A stretch of DNA of 60,441 nucleotides. Origin: Methanobrevibacter ruminantium (GTDB lineage: Archaea > Methanobacteriota > Methanobacteria > Methanobacteriales > Methanobacteriaceae). This document shows, piece by piece, positions 17,732 to 26,229 of the stretch. Location of the stretch: NCBI GenBank assembly GCA_004553595.1, contig SFKZ01000012.1, positions 1-60,441 of the forward strand, read 5' to 3'. How positions within the stretch are numbered: the first letter of the stretch is position 1; the number at the start of each line of letters is the position of its first letter. The notes under the pieces are model-generated. The model was not told where the DNA came from. It searched no databases and saw only the letters and a program-made list of their open reading frames with translations. The position numbers and the translations under genes are program-made.

Positions 17732-20509
17732 ATGATATTTACAAGGTTAGAATTGAAAAACTTTAAATCACATGCAGACACTATCTTGGATTTTAATCCT
17801 GGAATCAGCTTGATTGTAGGGGAAAATGGTGCTGGAAAATCTTCCATATTTGAAGCCATCTCCTTTGCATTGTTCAAATCATACACTACAAAATCCATCA
17901 ATGATTTGGTTAGGTCAAATAAGAACACTGGCGATAAGATTCAAATGATTGTAAGATTGTCATTTGTTTCAAATGGAATCGAATATATGGTTGAAAGAAC
18001 AATAACCCTTACTAAATCCGGTTCAAAACCTACATCAAGCTTATATAAGATTGTAGATGGGGAAGCTGAAATCATCGTTTCCGGAAATAAGGAAGTCGAT
18101 AAGGAAATTGAAATAATATTAAGCATGGATTCCTCAACATTTTTAAATGCAATCCATATTAGGCAAGGTGAAATAGCTGAACTTATCGATAAGACACCTG
18201 CTAAACGTAAGAAGTTAATCGGTAAGTTGTTACGTCTTGAAGAACTGGAAAAGGCTTATGATAACCTTCCTAGAATTAGTGAAGACTATAAAACAAGAAA
18301 GGCTGTTTTAGAGGATAGGATACAGCCAGAGTCAGAGCTTAATTTTGAACTTAAAAAGGCTAAAGAAGAGCATTTCACTTTAAGTGAAAGAAATAATGCT
18401 TTAAAGAAGGATTATGAATCTCTTAAAAATGACATTGAATTAAAAAATAAGGAAAAAGAAGAATTGGACAAACAAAAGAAGGATTACGAGGCTCTTAATT
18501 TGAAATTAGTTCATGAAAATGAGAATTTAAATGGATTAAATAAGTTAAAAGAGGAAATGTCTAATAAATACAAGGAAATTTTAAGAAATGAGGAACAAAT
18601 GAATCTCTTGAAGCCATATAGTGATAAGCTTCCAGTCTATAATGAATTTAAGGTCTCTCTCACTGATTTAAATAATTTTAAACAGGATGAAAAAAACAAT
18701 AAGGAAATTATCACAAAGATTGAAGGCTATAAGTCAATTATAGAATCTGAAAAGGAGAATCATGAAAGATTTGTATCTCTTGAAGGTGAAACCAAGGCTT
18801 TAAACAACAAGAAAGTTGAATTGTCTGCTGAAATCAAACGTCTGAATGAATTGGAAAAGGAGAAAAACACCTTAATCCATGATATTGATCAGTACAACAA
18901 AGATTTGGACAGTTTCTACTACGATGCAAAAACAGTCTTATCTGAGTTTGAAGAGGAAATCGAAACTATCAAAACCAATGATGATTTGAATAACTTGGAA
19001 AGTCTTGTTGAAACCCTTAGAACCAATCTTAATAATGAGACTGCTGAGATTGATGAGGAATTGAAAAAATTGAATAAGGAAAACATCAGTCTCAATCAGG
19101 AAATCAAGTCACTGGATGAGCCATTATCTGACATTAAGGAAGTGGATAATAAATGTCCTGTTTGCCAATCTGATATTAGCGAAGATAAGAAAAATGAACT
19201 CATACATATGTATGAGGACACAATCAAGACTAATACTAAAAAGATTAATGAAAATAATGAAATTATCATTAAATTAAACAAGGAAAAATCATTAAAAGAT
19301 GCTAATTTATTAAAGCTTGATTCAATTAAAACAAAGATATATCAGAACAAACATATTGTTGGAGATTTGGACAAGTTTTCAAAGAGTTTGGAAACCGTAA
19401 ATTCCAAAATCAATGATCTTCAAGGCAAGAAGAATGAGCTTGAAGAGTTGGATAAGATAATTGAATCTAAGAATAATGAATTCAAAGAGCTTGAATCTCA
19501 TGATAAAAAGTATTTGGAAGCAAATACTCTTCTTAAATCATATCCAGATGAATCCAAGATCAAGGATGAATTATATACCATTGCAGGTAAAATCAATCTT
19601 GAAGAAGAAAAACTTAAGGAATATGTCAATGCAGATTCCAATCTTTCATTGGATATGAGTTTTGAAACTTTGGACGGATTGATAAAAGACCTCTCTGAAA
19701 AGGATACAAGATATCATGTTCTACTAGGTTCTGTGAAAGCTAAAGGTGAGTATGAAGAAAAATTAAAGCTTAAAGCAGATGAAATCTCTCAAAAGGAAAA
19801 TGATATCAAAATGATTAAGAAAGCAATCGAGTCTTCAGCATATAATGAAGAGAATTACAGGAATATGATATTCCTGATTGAAAGATTAAATGATAAGTTC
19901 AATGGATACTCTAAAGAGATTGCTGTCAATGACAACAACTTGAAGATCTATGAAACTACAGTGGAAACCATTGAAAAAACCATTGAAGCAAATAGAAAAA
20001 ATAAAGAGGAATTCATTGCTGTTAAGGAATATTACGGTTTGCTTGAAGATTTAAGAACTTTCTACAGTAAAGATGGTATTCAAAAGGACTTAAGAAGCCA
20101 GTCCAGACCATTGATTCAGAAGTATACAAGGGAATTCTTTGAGAAGTTCAACTTCAACTATTCCGACTTGATATTGGATGATGAGTACAACATTTCCATC
20201 TATGGTCCTGAAGGGGAAGCCAATATAGAAATGGTTAGTGGTGGTGAGAAAATAGCTATCTCTCTTGCATTAAGATTAGGCATAACCCAAGCAATGTCAA
20301 AAGGAAATATTGAGACAATTCTTTTGGATGAGCCTACAATTCACTTAGACAGTTTCCGTAAACAGCATTTAATCACTGTTTTACGTAGCATGTCTGTAAT
20401 TCCTCAAATGTTGATAGTTACTCATGATGATGAATTGGAGAATGCTGCAGACACTCTCATTAGAGTTGTTAAAGAAGATGGAATCTCTAAGGTTAAAATA
20501 AATAGTTAA
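17732..20509 (+). CDS. rad50: DNA double-strand-break repair ATPase Rad50
   Basis: SMC-like ATPase that clamps DNA ends and controls Mre11. The protein is about 925 aa, with Walker A GENGAGKS near 31-38, a long coiled coil, the zinc hook CPVC near residue 475 at the coil apex, the returning coil, the ABC signature VSGGEKIA near 833, and Walker B ILLDEP near 864. I prefer the second ATG (17732) because GGTGA lies four nt before it, the usual spacing here; the first ATG (17729) is only one nt away. It is last in the nurA-herA-mre11-rad50 set and is followed by a terminator. Confidence 0.96.
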   Translation: MIFTRLELKNFKSHADTILDFNPGISLIVGENGAGKSSIFEAISFALFKSYTTKSINDLVRSNKNTGDKIQMIVRLSFVSNGIEYMVERTITLTKSGSKPTSSLYKIVDGEAEIIVSGNKEVDKEIEIILSMDSSTFLNAIHIRQGEIAELIDKTPAKRKKLIGKLLRLEELEKAYDNLPRISEDYKTRKAVLEDRIQPESELNFELKKAKEEHFTLSERNNALKKDYESLKNDIELKNKEKEELDKQKKDYEALNLKLVHENENLNGLNKLKEEMSNKYKEILRNEEQMNLLKPYSDKLPVYNEFKVSLTDLNNFKQDEKNNKEIITKIEGYKSIIESEKENHERFVSLEGETKALNNKKVELSAEIKRLNELEKEKNTLIHDIDQYNKDLDSFYYDAKTVLSEFEEEIETIKTNDDLNNLESLVETLRTNLNNETAEIDEELKKLNKENISLNQEIKSLDEPLSDIKEVDNKCPVCQSDISEDKKNELIHMYEDTIKTNTKKINENNEIIIKLNKEKSLKDANLLKLDSIKTKIYQNKHIVGDLDKFSKSLETVNSKINDLQGKKNELEELDKIIESKNNEFKELESHDKKYLEANTLLKSYPDESKIKDELYTIAGKINLEEEKLKEYVNADSNLSLDMSFETLDGLIKDLSEKDTRYHVLLGSVKAKGEYEEKLKLKADEISQKENDIKMIKKAIESSAYNEENYRNMIFLIERLNDKFNGYSKEIAVNDNNLKIYETTVETIEKTIEANRKNKEEFIAVKEYYGLLEDLRTFYSKDGIQKDLRSQSRPLIQKYTREFFEKFNFNYSDLILDDEYNISIYGPEGEANIEMVSGGEKIAISLALRLGITQAMSKGNIETILLDEPTIHLDSFRKQHLITVLRSMSVIPQMLIVTHDDELENAADTLIRVVKEDGISKVKINS

Positions 20510-20536
20510 AACAGCTTAAAGTTTAAAAAAAGTTTC

Positions 20537-20570
20537 GATAAGTAATTAATTTATTTACTTATCTTTTTTT
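20537..20570 (+). terminator. Terminator after rad50
   Basis: GATAAGTAA (20537-20545) pairs with TTACTTATC (20555-20563), followed by a run of T. Confidence 0.7.
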
Positions 20571-20644
20571 ATTTAAAATTTTTTTATATTTTTATTTTTA
20601 AATGACTTATTTATCAATAATTAAAAAAAGAAGGAATGATTTAT

Positions 20645-21064
20645 TTAAAAATCATCACAGAATTCATCATAATCTCCGCTTACAATGGATCTTATGTCAT
20701 CGACAATGCAGTTTGCATTCCATCCAACAACTGCTTTTGCTTTTTTCTCAAGCTCTTCTGGAACTATTTCCATACCATAAGGACGTACTAAAAGTATAGG
20801 AATGTCAAATTCTTCCGCTTTTTCGATTAGAATGTCAATATACATTTGGTTATAATTGTAAATTCCAGATAAAACAACAATAACATCTACTTTTTTAAAG
20901 AAACTTTCTCCAAAAGGAGCGTAATCCTTTGCCATTGATTCAGTCCATAAGAAGTCCGGTTTAGAGTATAGTTTCTCTGTAAATTGTCCATATTCGTTTT
21001 CTTGATCAATTCCACGTGTTATAATAAGATTATAGATTTTATTGTCTTGTTCCTCTTCAAACAT
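20645..21064 (-). CDS. TIR-like (MTH538/DUF1863, ThsB-like) domain protein
   Basis: A 139-aa single-domain protein. The family is related to TIR domains, and its ThsB members signal in the Thoeris anti-phage system. Visible features are the first strand YNLIITRG near 11-18, FLWTESMAKDYAPF near 38-52, the core strand VDVIVVLSGIY near 59-69, a YIDILIEKAEEF helix near 75-86, PILLVRPYG near 89-97, and VVGWNANCIVDDIR near 112-125, a hallmark ending. At the usual conserved Glu of the W-I-x-x-E-I helix this protein seems to have Leu, so NAD hydrolysis may be lost. No ThsA-like partner is adjacent. It is convergent with rad50. A rapid-turnover signalling role is inference. Confidence 0.75.
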   Translation of the reverse strand: MFEEEQDNKIYNLIITRGIDQENEYGQFTEKLYSKPDFLWTESMAKDYAPFGESFFKKVDVIVVLSGIYNYNQMYIDILIEKAEEFDIPILLVRPYGMEIVPEELEKKAKAVVGWNANCIVDDIRSIVSGDYDEFCDDF

Positions 21065-21681
21065 TTTATCCTTCCTTTTTAATTTTCATTTTAAGTTCAT
21101 GTCTTATATTTTATATTGTTTTCTTAATATTAAAAATTTTATATAAAAATCATTTTAAAAGATAATTTTTTTCAATATAATGAATAAATGATAGGATATT
21201 CATCATTATAAGTTAATTAAGTAAAGTATATTTGAAAAATAGGCTATAAATTTTAGATGAAAAAATGAATAAAATCTAAAAAAAGTTAAAAAGAAAGATA
21301 AAAATTAAGCATTTTTAATTTTTTTTATATGGGATAATAATTTTTTTTAAAAATTACTTAATTTTTATTCTTTAACTTAGTTAGAGTCTTACCTTAAAGG
21401 TTATCTTCAATTTATTTTTTATAATTCATTATTTATAAATGTAATGTTTATTTAATGTAGTTATATCAATTAATTTGGATATCTAAAAACAAATATTTAT
21501 TATTATTCCCATTAAGGCAATATCTTAAAGTTATTTGATGTTTAGATAACTTTAATACAATTTAAAATAATTTTATTACTCAATTAGATTTTAGTAATGG
21601 ATAAATTGTAGTTTATAAAAAAAGTTAAAAAATAGGAGTTTTAAAAGACTAAAATGGCTAAAAGACTAATAGGATAAAAGA
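21065..21681. other. 617-bp intergenic region with inverted repeats upstream of the TIR-like gene
   Basis: I can support no gene here. It holds the 3' flank of the mrfB-like gene and the upstream region of the TIR-like gene. A 10-bp inverted repeat, TTAAAGTTAT / ATAACTTTAA, spans 21525-21555. A short palindrome, ACCTT-A-AAGGT, lies near 21391-21401. Both are candidates for a terminator or an operator. Confidence 0.5.
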
Positions 21682-22737
21682 CTAAAAAGACGCTTCATAT
21701 ATTCTCATTAGGAAATGAGCGAGAGAAACGATATCCATACGATTATGCTCTATTATAGGGATTAAAGGGCCAATATTCTTAGTTGTTAGATATGTTCTAT
21801 AGTAATCAGGTATATAAGCTCCAGGTATATCATCATCCCTTTTGATACCGAATAAATGCTCTTCTATAGTGGTTAATTTGCAATTAGGCAACTTGTCTTT
21901 CCATAAGTTGCGGGAAGGATACATTAAGTCAAAGTGGGTTTGATCAAGATTGCAATCTATCCTATATAATCTTGCTCTGTTTTTTATGAAAGGAATATCA
22001 AAATTAGCTCCATTGTATGTTACATGAACGCTGGCTTCATCAATATGTGAAAGATAGCTTTCAATAAGTGCAGGTTCCTCTTCCTTTCTTCTAAGCAAAT
22101 ACTGGTTGGATTCAATATAATCTCCTTTAATCTCAGCAATCCCAAGTAGAATGATTGCTGCATTTGATAATCCAAGAGTTTCAATATCCATGAATTTCAA
22201 ATTAAATGGATCAAGAGAGCTTAAAGCCTTTAAAGTGCTGTTTCTGGAATTAGGATATTTATTCAATCTTTTCAGTAGATTAAACTCCTTGATGAAACAG
22301 TCATTTTCTATTTTTTCTATTAATTTTTCTGCATTTCTTGCATAAGTGGGATGATTTAACAAGTCATAAAAATTATTGTATCCATTTTCCTTAAGTTTCA
22401 TTTCTTTTTGAAACCCTATTCCAGGCATTAACTTTAAATTTGAAGCCAAATCTTCCTTAATGGATTTATTTTTATTTTCTAAAGAAAAGTCTATTTTCTC
22501 TTTTCTTGTAATCTTCAAGGTTTCTCCATAGATATTTTCAATCACTTTGCTTCCTTCAATATCCAAGAAATCCCAATCATTGTATTTATGCATCAATCCA
22601 AATTTAAGATTGTTAAAATAAGTGAGAGAGCCTAGCCTACCTCTTTCATAAGCTTCTTTAGAGGGATTTGCAGAAGATAATGAATTTGATAGAATTTTCT
22701 CCAGATATGCTTCATGCTCTTCTCTACGTGATGTCAT
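21682..22737 (-). CDS. MrfB/YprB-like DEDD exonuclease with helix-hairpin-helix region
   Basis: A 351-aa predicted 3'-5' exonuclease of the YprB RNase H-like family; B. subtilis MrfB works with helicase MrfA in mitomycin-adduct repair. An HhH-like region (LMPGIGFQKEMKLKENGY near 103-120) precedes the nuclease core. Acidic residues are Asp184 and Glu186 in DIETLGL, Asp247 in YNGANFDIPF, and Asp335 in HNRMD near the C-terminus. A KDKLPNCKLTTIEEHLFG segment is typical of the family. Unlike B. subtilis MrfB it ends right after the nuclease domain, with no TPR tail. It starts six nt after the small 99-aa gene and is last in the operon with the MrfA-like helicase. Confidence 0.82.
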   Translation of the reverse strand: MTSRREEHEAYLEKILSNSLSSANPSKEAYERGRLGSLTYFNNLKFGLMHKYNDWDFLDIEGSKVIENIYGETLKITRKEKIDFSLENKNKSIKEDLASNLKLMPGIGFQKEMKLKENGYNNFYDLLNHPTYARNAEKLIEKIENDCFIKEFNLLKRLNKYPNSRNSTLKALSSLDPFNLKFMDIETLGLSNAAIILLGIAEIKGDYIESNQYLLRRKEEEPALIESYLSHIDEASVHVTYNGANFDIPFIKNRARLYRIDCNLDQTHFDLMYPSRNLWKDKLPNCKLTTIEEHLFGIKRDDDIPGAYIPDYYRTYLTTKNIGPLIPIIEHNRMDIVSLAHFLMRIYEASF

Positions 22738-22743
22738 AGTATC

Positions 22744-23043
22744 TTAGAAATTTATATGGAATGTAATGTAGGTATATGGCAATTCACAGCAAGGAACAAC
22801 ATCTCTTGAATTAATGACGACTTTTCCAAACTTAGCCAAGTATGATTCAATCTCTGCTCTGACTGCTTTGACTTTATTTGGATCATGAACCCTCACATTT
22901 CCTAAAAAACTGGTTCCTTTAGTTGTTTTCATAATTGAAAGCCCATCCATTCTATAAGGAAGTTCATGTTTTTCAAGGATATTGTTGATGTCTGTATTGA
23001 TTTGCTCTTTAACTTCATTTTTATTTTCATCAGTGATTTCCAT
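22744..23043 (-). CDS. Unknown 99-aa protein between mrfA-like and mrfB-like genes
   Basis: The start is secured by AAGGTGATATT before ATG 23043. The soluble 99-aa protein has an N-terminal amphipathic helix (about 5-25), then an alpha/beta part with FLGNVRVHDPNKVKAVRAEI near 47-66, YLAKFGKVVINSRDVVPCCELPYTY with a Cys pair near 84-85, and a beta-strand end. I recognise no family. The gene lies 81 nt after the helicase and six nt before the exonuclease, so it is almost certainly co-expressed with both. It may be a third subunit or regulator of the repair pair. Confidence 0.75.
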   Translation of the reverse strand: MEITDENKNEVKEQINTDINNILEKHELPYRMDGLSIMKTTKGTSFLGNVRVHDPNKVKAVRAEIESYLAKFGKVVINSRDVVPCCELPYTYITFHINF

Positions 23044-23124
23044 AATATCACCTTCATAACCCTTTTATAAAGTTTTATAAACTTTTTATAAACAATATAT
23101 ATTATTTCTTATTTTTATTTGTTT

Positions 23125-25848
23125 TTAATGTTTCAATTCAAGCAAGAATTCATTAGCATCCTCATGTCCAGAATCAATTGAAATAGCTTTTTTCACAAAA
23201 GATAAAGCCCCTAACTTATCATCTTGCTCATAAAGTATTTTTCCAATGAGAAAATATGCGTCTGCACTATCTTTCTTGATTATTATATTGGTTAATATAT
23301 CTTTAGCTATGCTATAGTTTCCCTTATTGAACTCTTCAAGGGCATCAGCATATGCCTCATCTAAATGATCTATCTCTTCATTTTCCTCATTTTCCACCAT
23401 CTCTTCATCAATAGGTTCATCAGAATTTTCTATATCCCTACTTCTCTTATCTTTTTGGTTATAATATGTTTCATTATAGGATATATTATCCTCTAAATCC
23501 TGATTTTCTAATGCAGATAATTCCTCTGGAGATAACTTATTCATCTCTTCCCACATATAATCCAAAATGAACTCAGTAGCTTTCTTATGCAATGGCTTGT
23601 TATCATTTCCACATTTAGGAGAGTATATACAGGAAGGGCAACCGTTTTCACATTCGCATGTCTTTAGAAGATTCCTTGTAGAATTGGTTAATTTGCTGAA
23701 TACATCAATTGCCTTTTCACAAATACCAATTCCTCCTTCATATGCATCGTAAATGAAAATTGAAGCTTCTTGAGTGTCTTCATGATAATTGGTTGAAAGT
23801 CCGCCAATATCAAATCTATCACACATCACATGAAGTGGGAACAGTCCTATCAAAGCATGTTCTGCACCGTGAAGGCCTCCTTCATAGACTTCGCTTTCAT
23901 TCTTAAATCTCTCTTCCAATGTCTCTTTGACACTGTTTGGAATTGTAAACCACAATCCTTTTGTCTTGAATTTCAATGGAGGCAAGTCTAGAATGTATGT
24001 TCCAATTGTCTTTGAAAATTCCATTCTCTTGTATTTATAATAGTCTTCCTCTACTTCAAGCTCTCCATAATGAACAGTAAAGTCTCCAATCTTGACCTTT
24101 TTGATCTTTTTAATGATTTTTGTTTGAGTCCTCTTAAGTGCAATTGTATGGGCATTGACATCCCTTTTAATCACATTTATAATATGAGTGTTAAAGTCGA
24201 CATCAGTTACAATATAAGTTTGGCCTTTATTGATTAAAATAGCTCCCTCATGAGCTTCCCTATACATTTGAGACCTTTCTATCTTTTCAATCAATTGATT
24301 TCCATTCATTACGCTGAATATCTCATTTGAAATCTGATCAAGCGAAAATTCAAATGCTGGATTATCATCATAAGGATAAATGTAAACTCCTGCGCTCTTT
24401 CTCAAGTCCCTGTTCTGAACGATATTGTCTATGAATTCTTCATCTACACCGAATACCTTTTCTATCTCTTCTGGAGCAAGTGGCAATTCATTTGCAGCAC
24501 AAATAATATGATTATTCAATAGCTTTTCATTATTCAAATCGATTACAACGTTCTCATGAGGCTTGTCAAAGAAGAATTCTGGATTTTTCATAAAGTATTG
24601 GTCTAATTGGTTTTCAAATGCAACCAATATGACAAGGGATTTCTGATTTCCTCTACCAGATCTTCCTCCTTGCTGCCAGGTTGAAATCATGGAGCCAGGG
24701 AATCCTGAAATGATTACAGCATCTAAACTGCCTACATCAATACCTAATTCAAGGGCATTTGTAGAGGTAACGCCTAAATATTTTCTTGATTTTAGGCCGT
24801 CTTCTATTTCTCTTCTGTCTTCAGCCAAATAGCCTGCCCTATAAGCTGAAATCCTATCCACATACCTCTTTTTAGTATGCTCCATATCCCTTTTTGTCCA
24901 TAATGCAATCAATTCTGCAATCTTTCTGCTTGATGTGAAGCATAATGTTTGTATGTCTTTAAGCAGCAAATAAAGGAAAATCCTTTCAGTTTCCTGGTGA
25001 ATGGATAGATTTTCATCATCAGAATGAACGGGCAATTTTTTATATGGATTGTATAGAATAAAGTCTTTCTCACCGCTTGGAGAGCTATCCTCATCAATCA
25101 ATTCAAATTCCTCTCCAGTTAACTTTTCTGCAAGCTCTAAAGGATTAGCAAGTGTTGCTGAAGACAATATGAATTTAGGATTGGATCCATAGAAATTAGC
25201 AATTCTCTTCAACCTTCTAATTAGGAATGCAACGTTTGAACCGAATATCCCCTTATAGTAATGGGCTTCATCAATAACAATATACTTTAGATTTGAATAG
25301 AAACGTTCCCATTGATGATGCCATTGCAAGATCAAATGAATTTGATATGGGTTTGTAAGAATAACTCTTGATTCCTGCCTAATTTTATACCTTTTAGCCT
25401 TTGGTGTGTCTCCATCATAAGGATTTGGATTAATGTCAAGGTCTAGTTTCTCATCAAATTTCCTTAAAACCTTTAATTGGTCATAAGATAATGCCTTAGC
25501 AGGATAAATGTATAATGCACAAGCGTCATTATCCTTAATGAGTTCTTCCAATACTGGTAAATTGAAGGATAATGTCTTTCCACTTGCAGTTGGTGTTGTA
25601 ATGATTATGTTCTTGTCTTCTCTTGACTTTTCAATAGCTAAAGCCTGGTGTTTATATAGCTTAATTTCCTTTTCCTCAAGATAGTTCAATATCTTTTTCT
25701 CTAGTTTATCTACCTTTTTATAGCTAGCCTCTTTTGCAGGAATGGTCTCGACATGCTCGATTTTTTTCCTAAAACGAATATCGTTTTTAAACTTGTCGAT
25801 ATTTTCCATCTCATCTTTGTCTTTAGCCATATTTGTCATAATAATCAT
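23125..25848 (-). CDS. MrfA/YprA-like DEAH-box helicase with DUF1998 domain and C-terminal TPR
   Basis: A 907-aa superfamily 2 helicase. Walker A TPTASGKT is at 85-92 and DEAH at 193-196. SSAT, the helicase C core (TNALELGIDVGSLDAV, then QQGGRSGRGN) and a DUF1998-type C-terminal region with a four-Cys cluster (CECENGCPSC...C, about 727-745) follow. This is the architecture of B. subtilis MrfA (YprA) and yeast Hrq1, helicases for interstrand or mitomycin adduct repair. After an acidic linker (about 770-825) come about two TPR units at 829-907, which are unusual here because TPRs belong to MrfB in B. subtilis. Several in-frame ATGs exist near the start and no ribosome site decides between them. 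It is first in an operon with the 99-aa gene and the MrfB-like exonuclease. Confidence 0.87.
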   Translation of the reverse strand: MIIMTNMAKDKDEMENIDKFKNDIRFRKKIEHVETIPAKEASYKKVDKLEKKILNYLEEKEIKLYKHQALAIEKSREDKNIIITTPTASGKTLSFNLPVLEELIKDNDACALYIYPAKALSYDQLKVLRKFDEKLDLDINPNPYDGDTPKAKRYKIRQESRVILTNPYQIHLILQWHHQWERFYSNLKYIVIDEAHYYKGIFGSNVAFLIRRLKRIANFYGSNPKFILSSATLANPLELAEKLTGEEFELIDEDSSPSGEKDFILYNPYKKLPVHSDDENLSIHQETERIFLYLLLKDIQTLCFTSSRKIAELIALWTKRDMEHTKKRYVDRISAYRAGYLAEDRREIEDGLKSRKYLGVTSTNALELGIDVGSLDAVIISGFPGSMISTWQQGGRSGRGNQKSLVILVAFENQLDQYFMKNPEFFFDKPHENVVIDLNNEKLLNNHIICAANELPLAPEEIEKVFGVDEEFIDNIVQNRDLRKSAGVYIYPYDDNPAFEFSLDQISNEIFSVMNGNQLIEKIERSQMYREAHEGAILINKGQTYIVTDVDFNTHIINVIKRDVNAHTIALKRTQTKIIKKIKKVKIGDFTVHYGELEVEEDYYKYKRMEFSKTIGTYILDLPPLKFKTKGLWFTIPNSVKETLEERFKNESEVYEGGLHGAEHALIGLFPLHVMCDRFDIGGLSTNYHEDTQEASIFIYDAYEGGIGICEKAIDVFSKLTNSTRNLLKTCECENGCPSCIYSPKCGNDNKPLHKKATEFILDYMWEEMNKLSPEELSALENQDLEDNISYNETYYNQKDKRSRDIENSDEPIDEEMVENEENEEIDHLDEAYADALEEFNKGNYSIAKDILTNIIIKKDSADAYFLIGKILYEQDDKLGALSFVKKAISIDSGHEDANEFLLELKH

Positions 25849-25904
25849 TAAAATTAAGTATTAATTGAGTATTGAAATAAGTTTTAAGTTAATTATTTAT
25901 TGAA

Positions 25905-25980
25905 TTTGTATAATAAAGTATTATTTGTATAATAAAGTATTATTTGTATAATAAAGTATTATTTGTATAATAAAGTATTA
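25905..25980. repeat. Four perfect 19-bp repeats in the divergent promoter region
   Basis: TTTGTATAATAAAGTATTA is repeated head to tail at 25905, 25924, 25943 and 25962. Each junction contains the inverted repeat ATAATA-AAG-TATTAT. A 12-bp AATTAACTAATA repeat (two copies) follows directly. The whole lies in the 381-bp gap between the divergent mrfA-like and uvrD-like genes, where both promoters must be. Confidence 0.9.
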
Positions 25981-26229
25981 AATTAACTAATAAATTAACT
26001 AATAAATTAATTTTAAATATTAGCGTAAAATATTAATTATATATTTGTCAAGCGAATTTAATAAAACTTATCATATATTTCTTTTTGTATTAAATAAAAC
26101 TTTTCCTATTAGTTTTCATTTGCTCTATGTTTAGTTACTTAAATACAAAAATTAAAATATTTCATAAATTAATATAAGTATAGATATAACTTAGATATAT
26201 TATTTTTATAAAATGTAAGAGGGGAAAAT

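Noticed and set aside
25905..25980. CRISPR array
   Set aside because: Four 19-bp units are directly adjacent with no spacers, and no cas genes are near. The Cas4-like Cys pattern at 28.9-30.2 kb belongs to an AddB-type nuclease beside a UvrD helicase.
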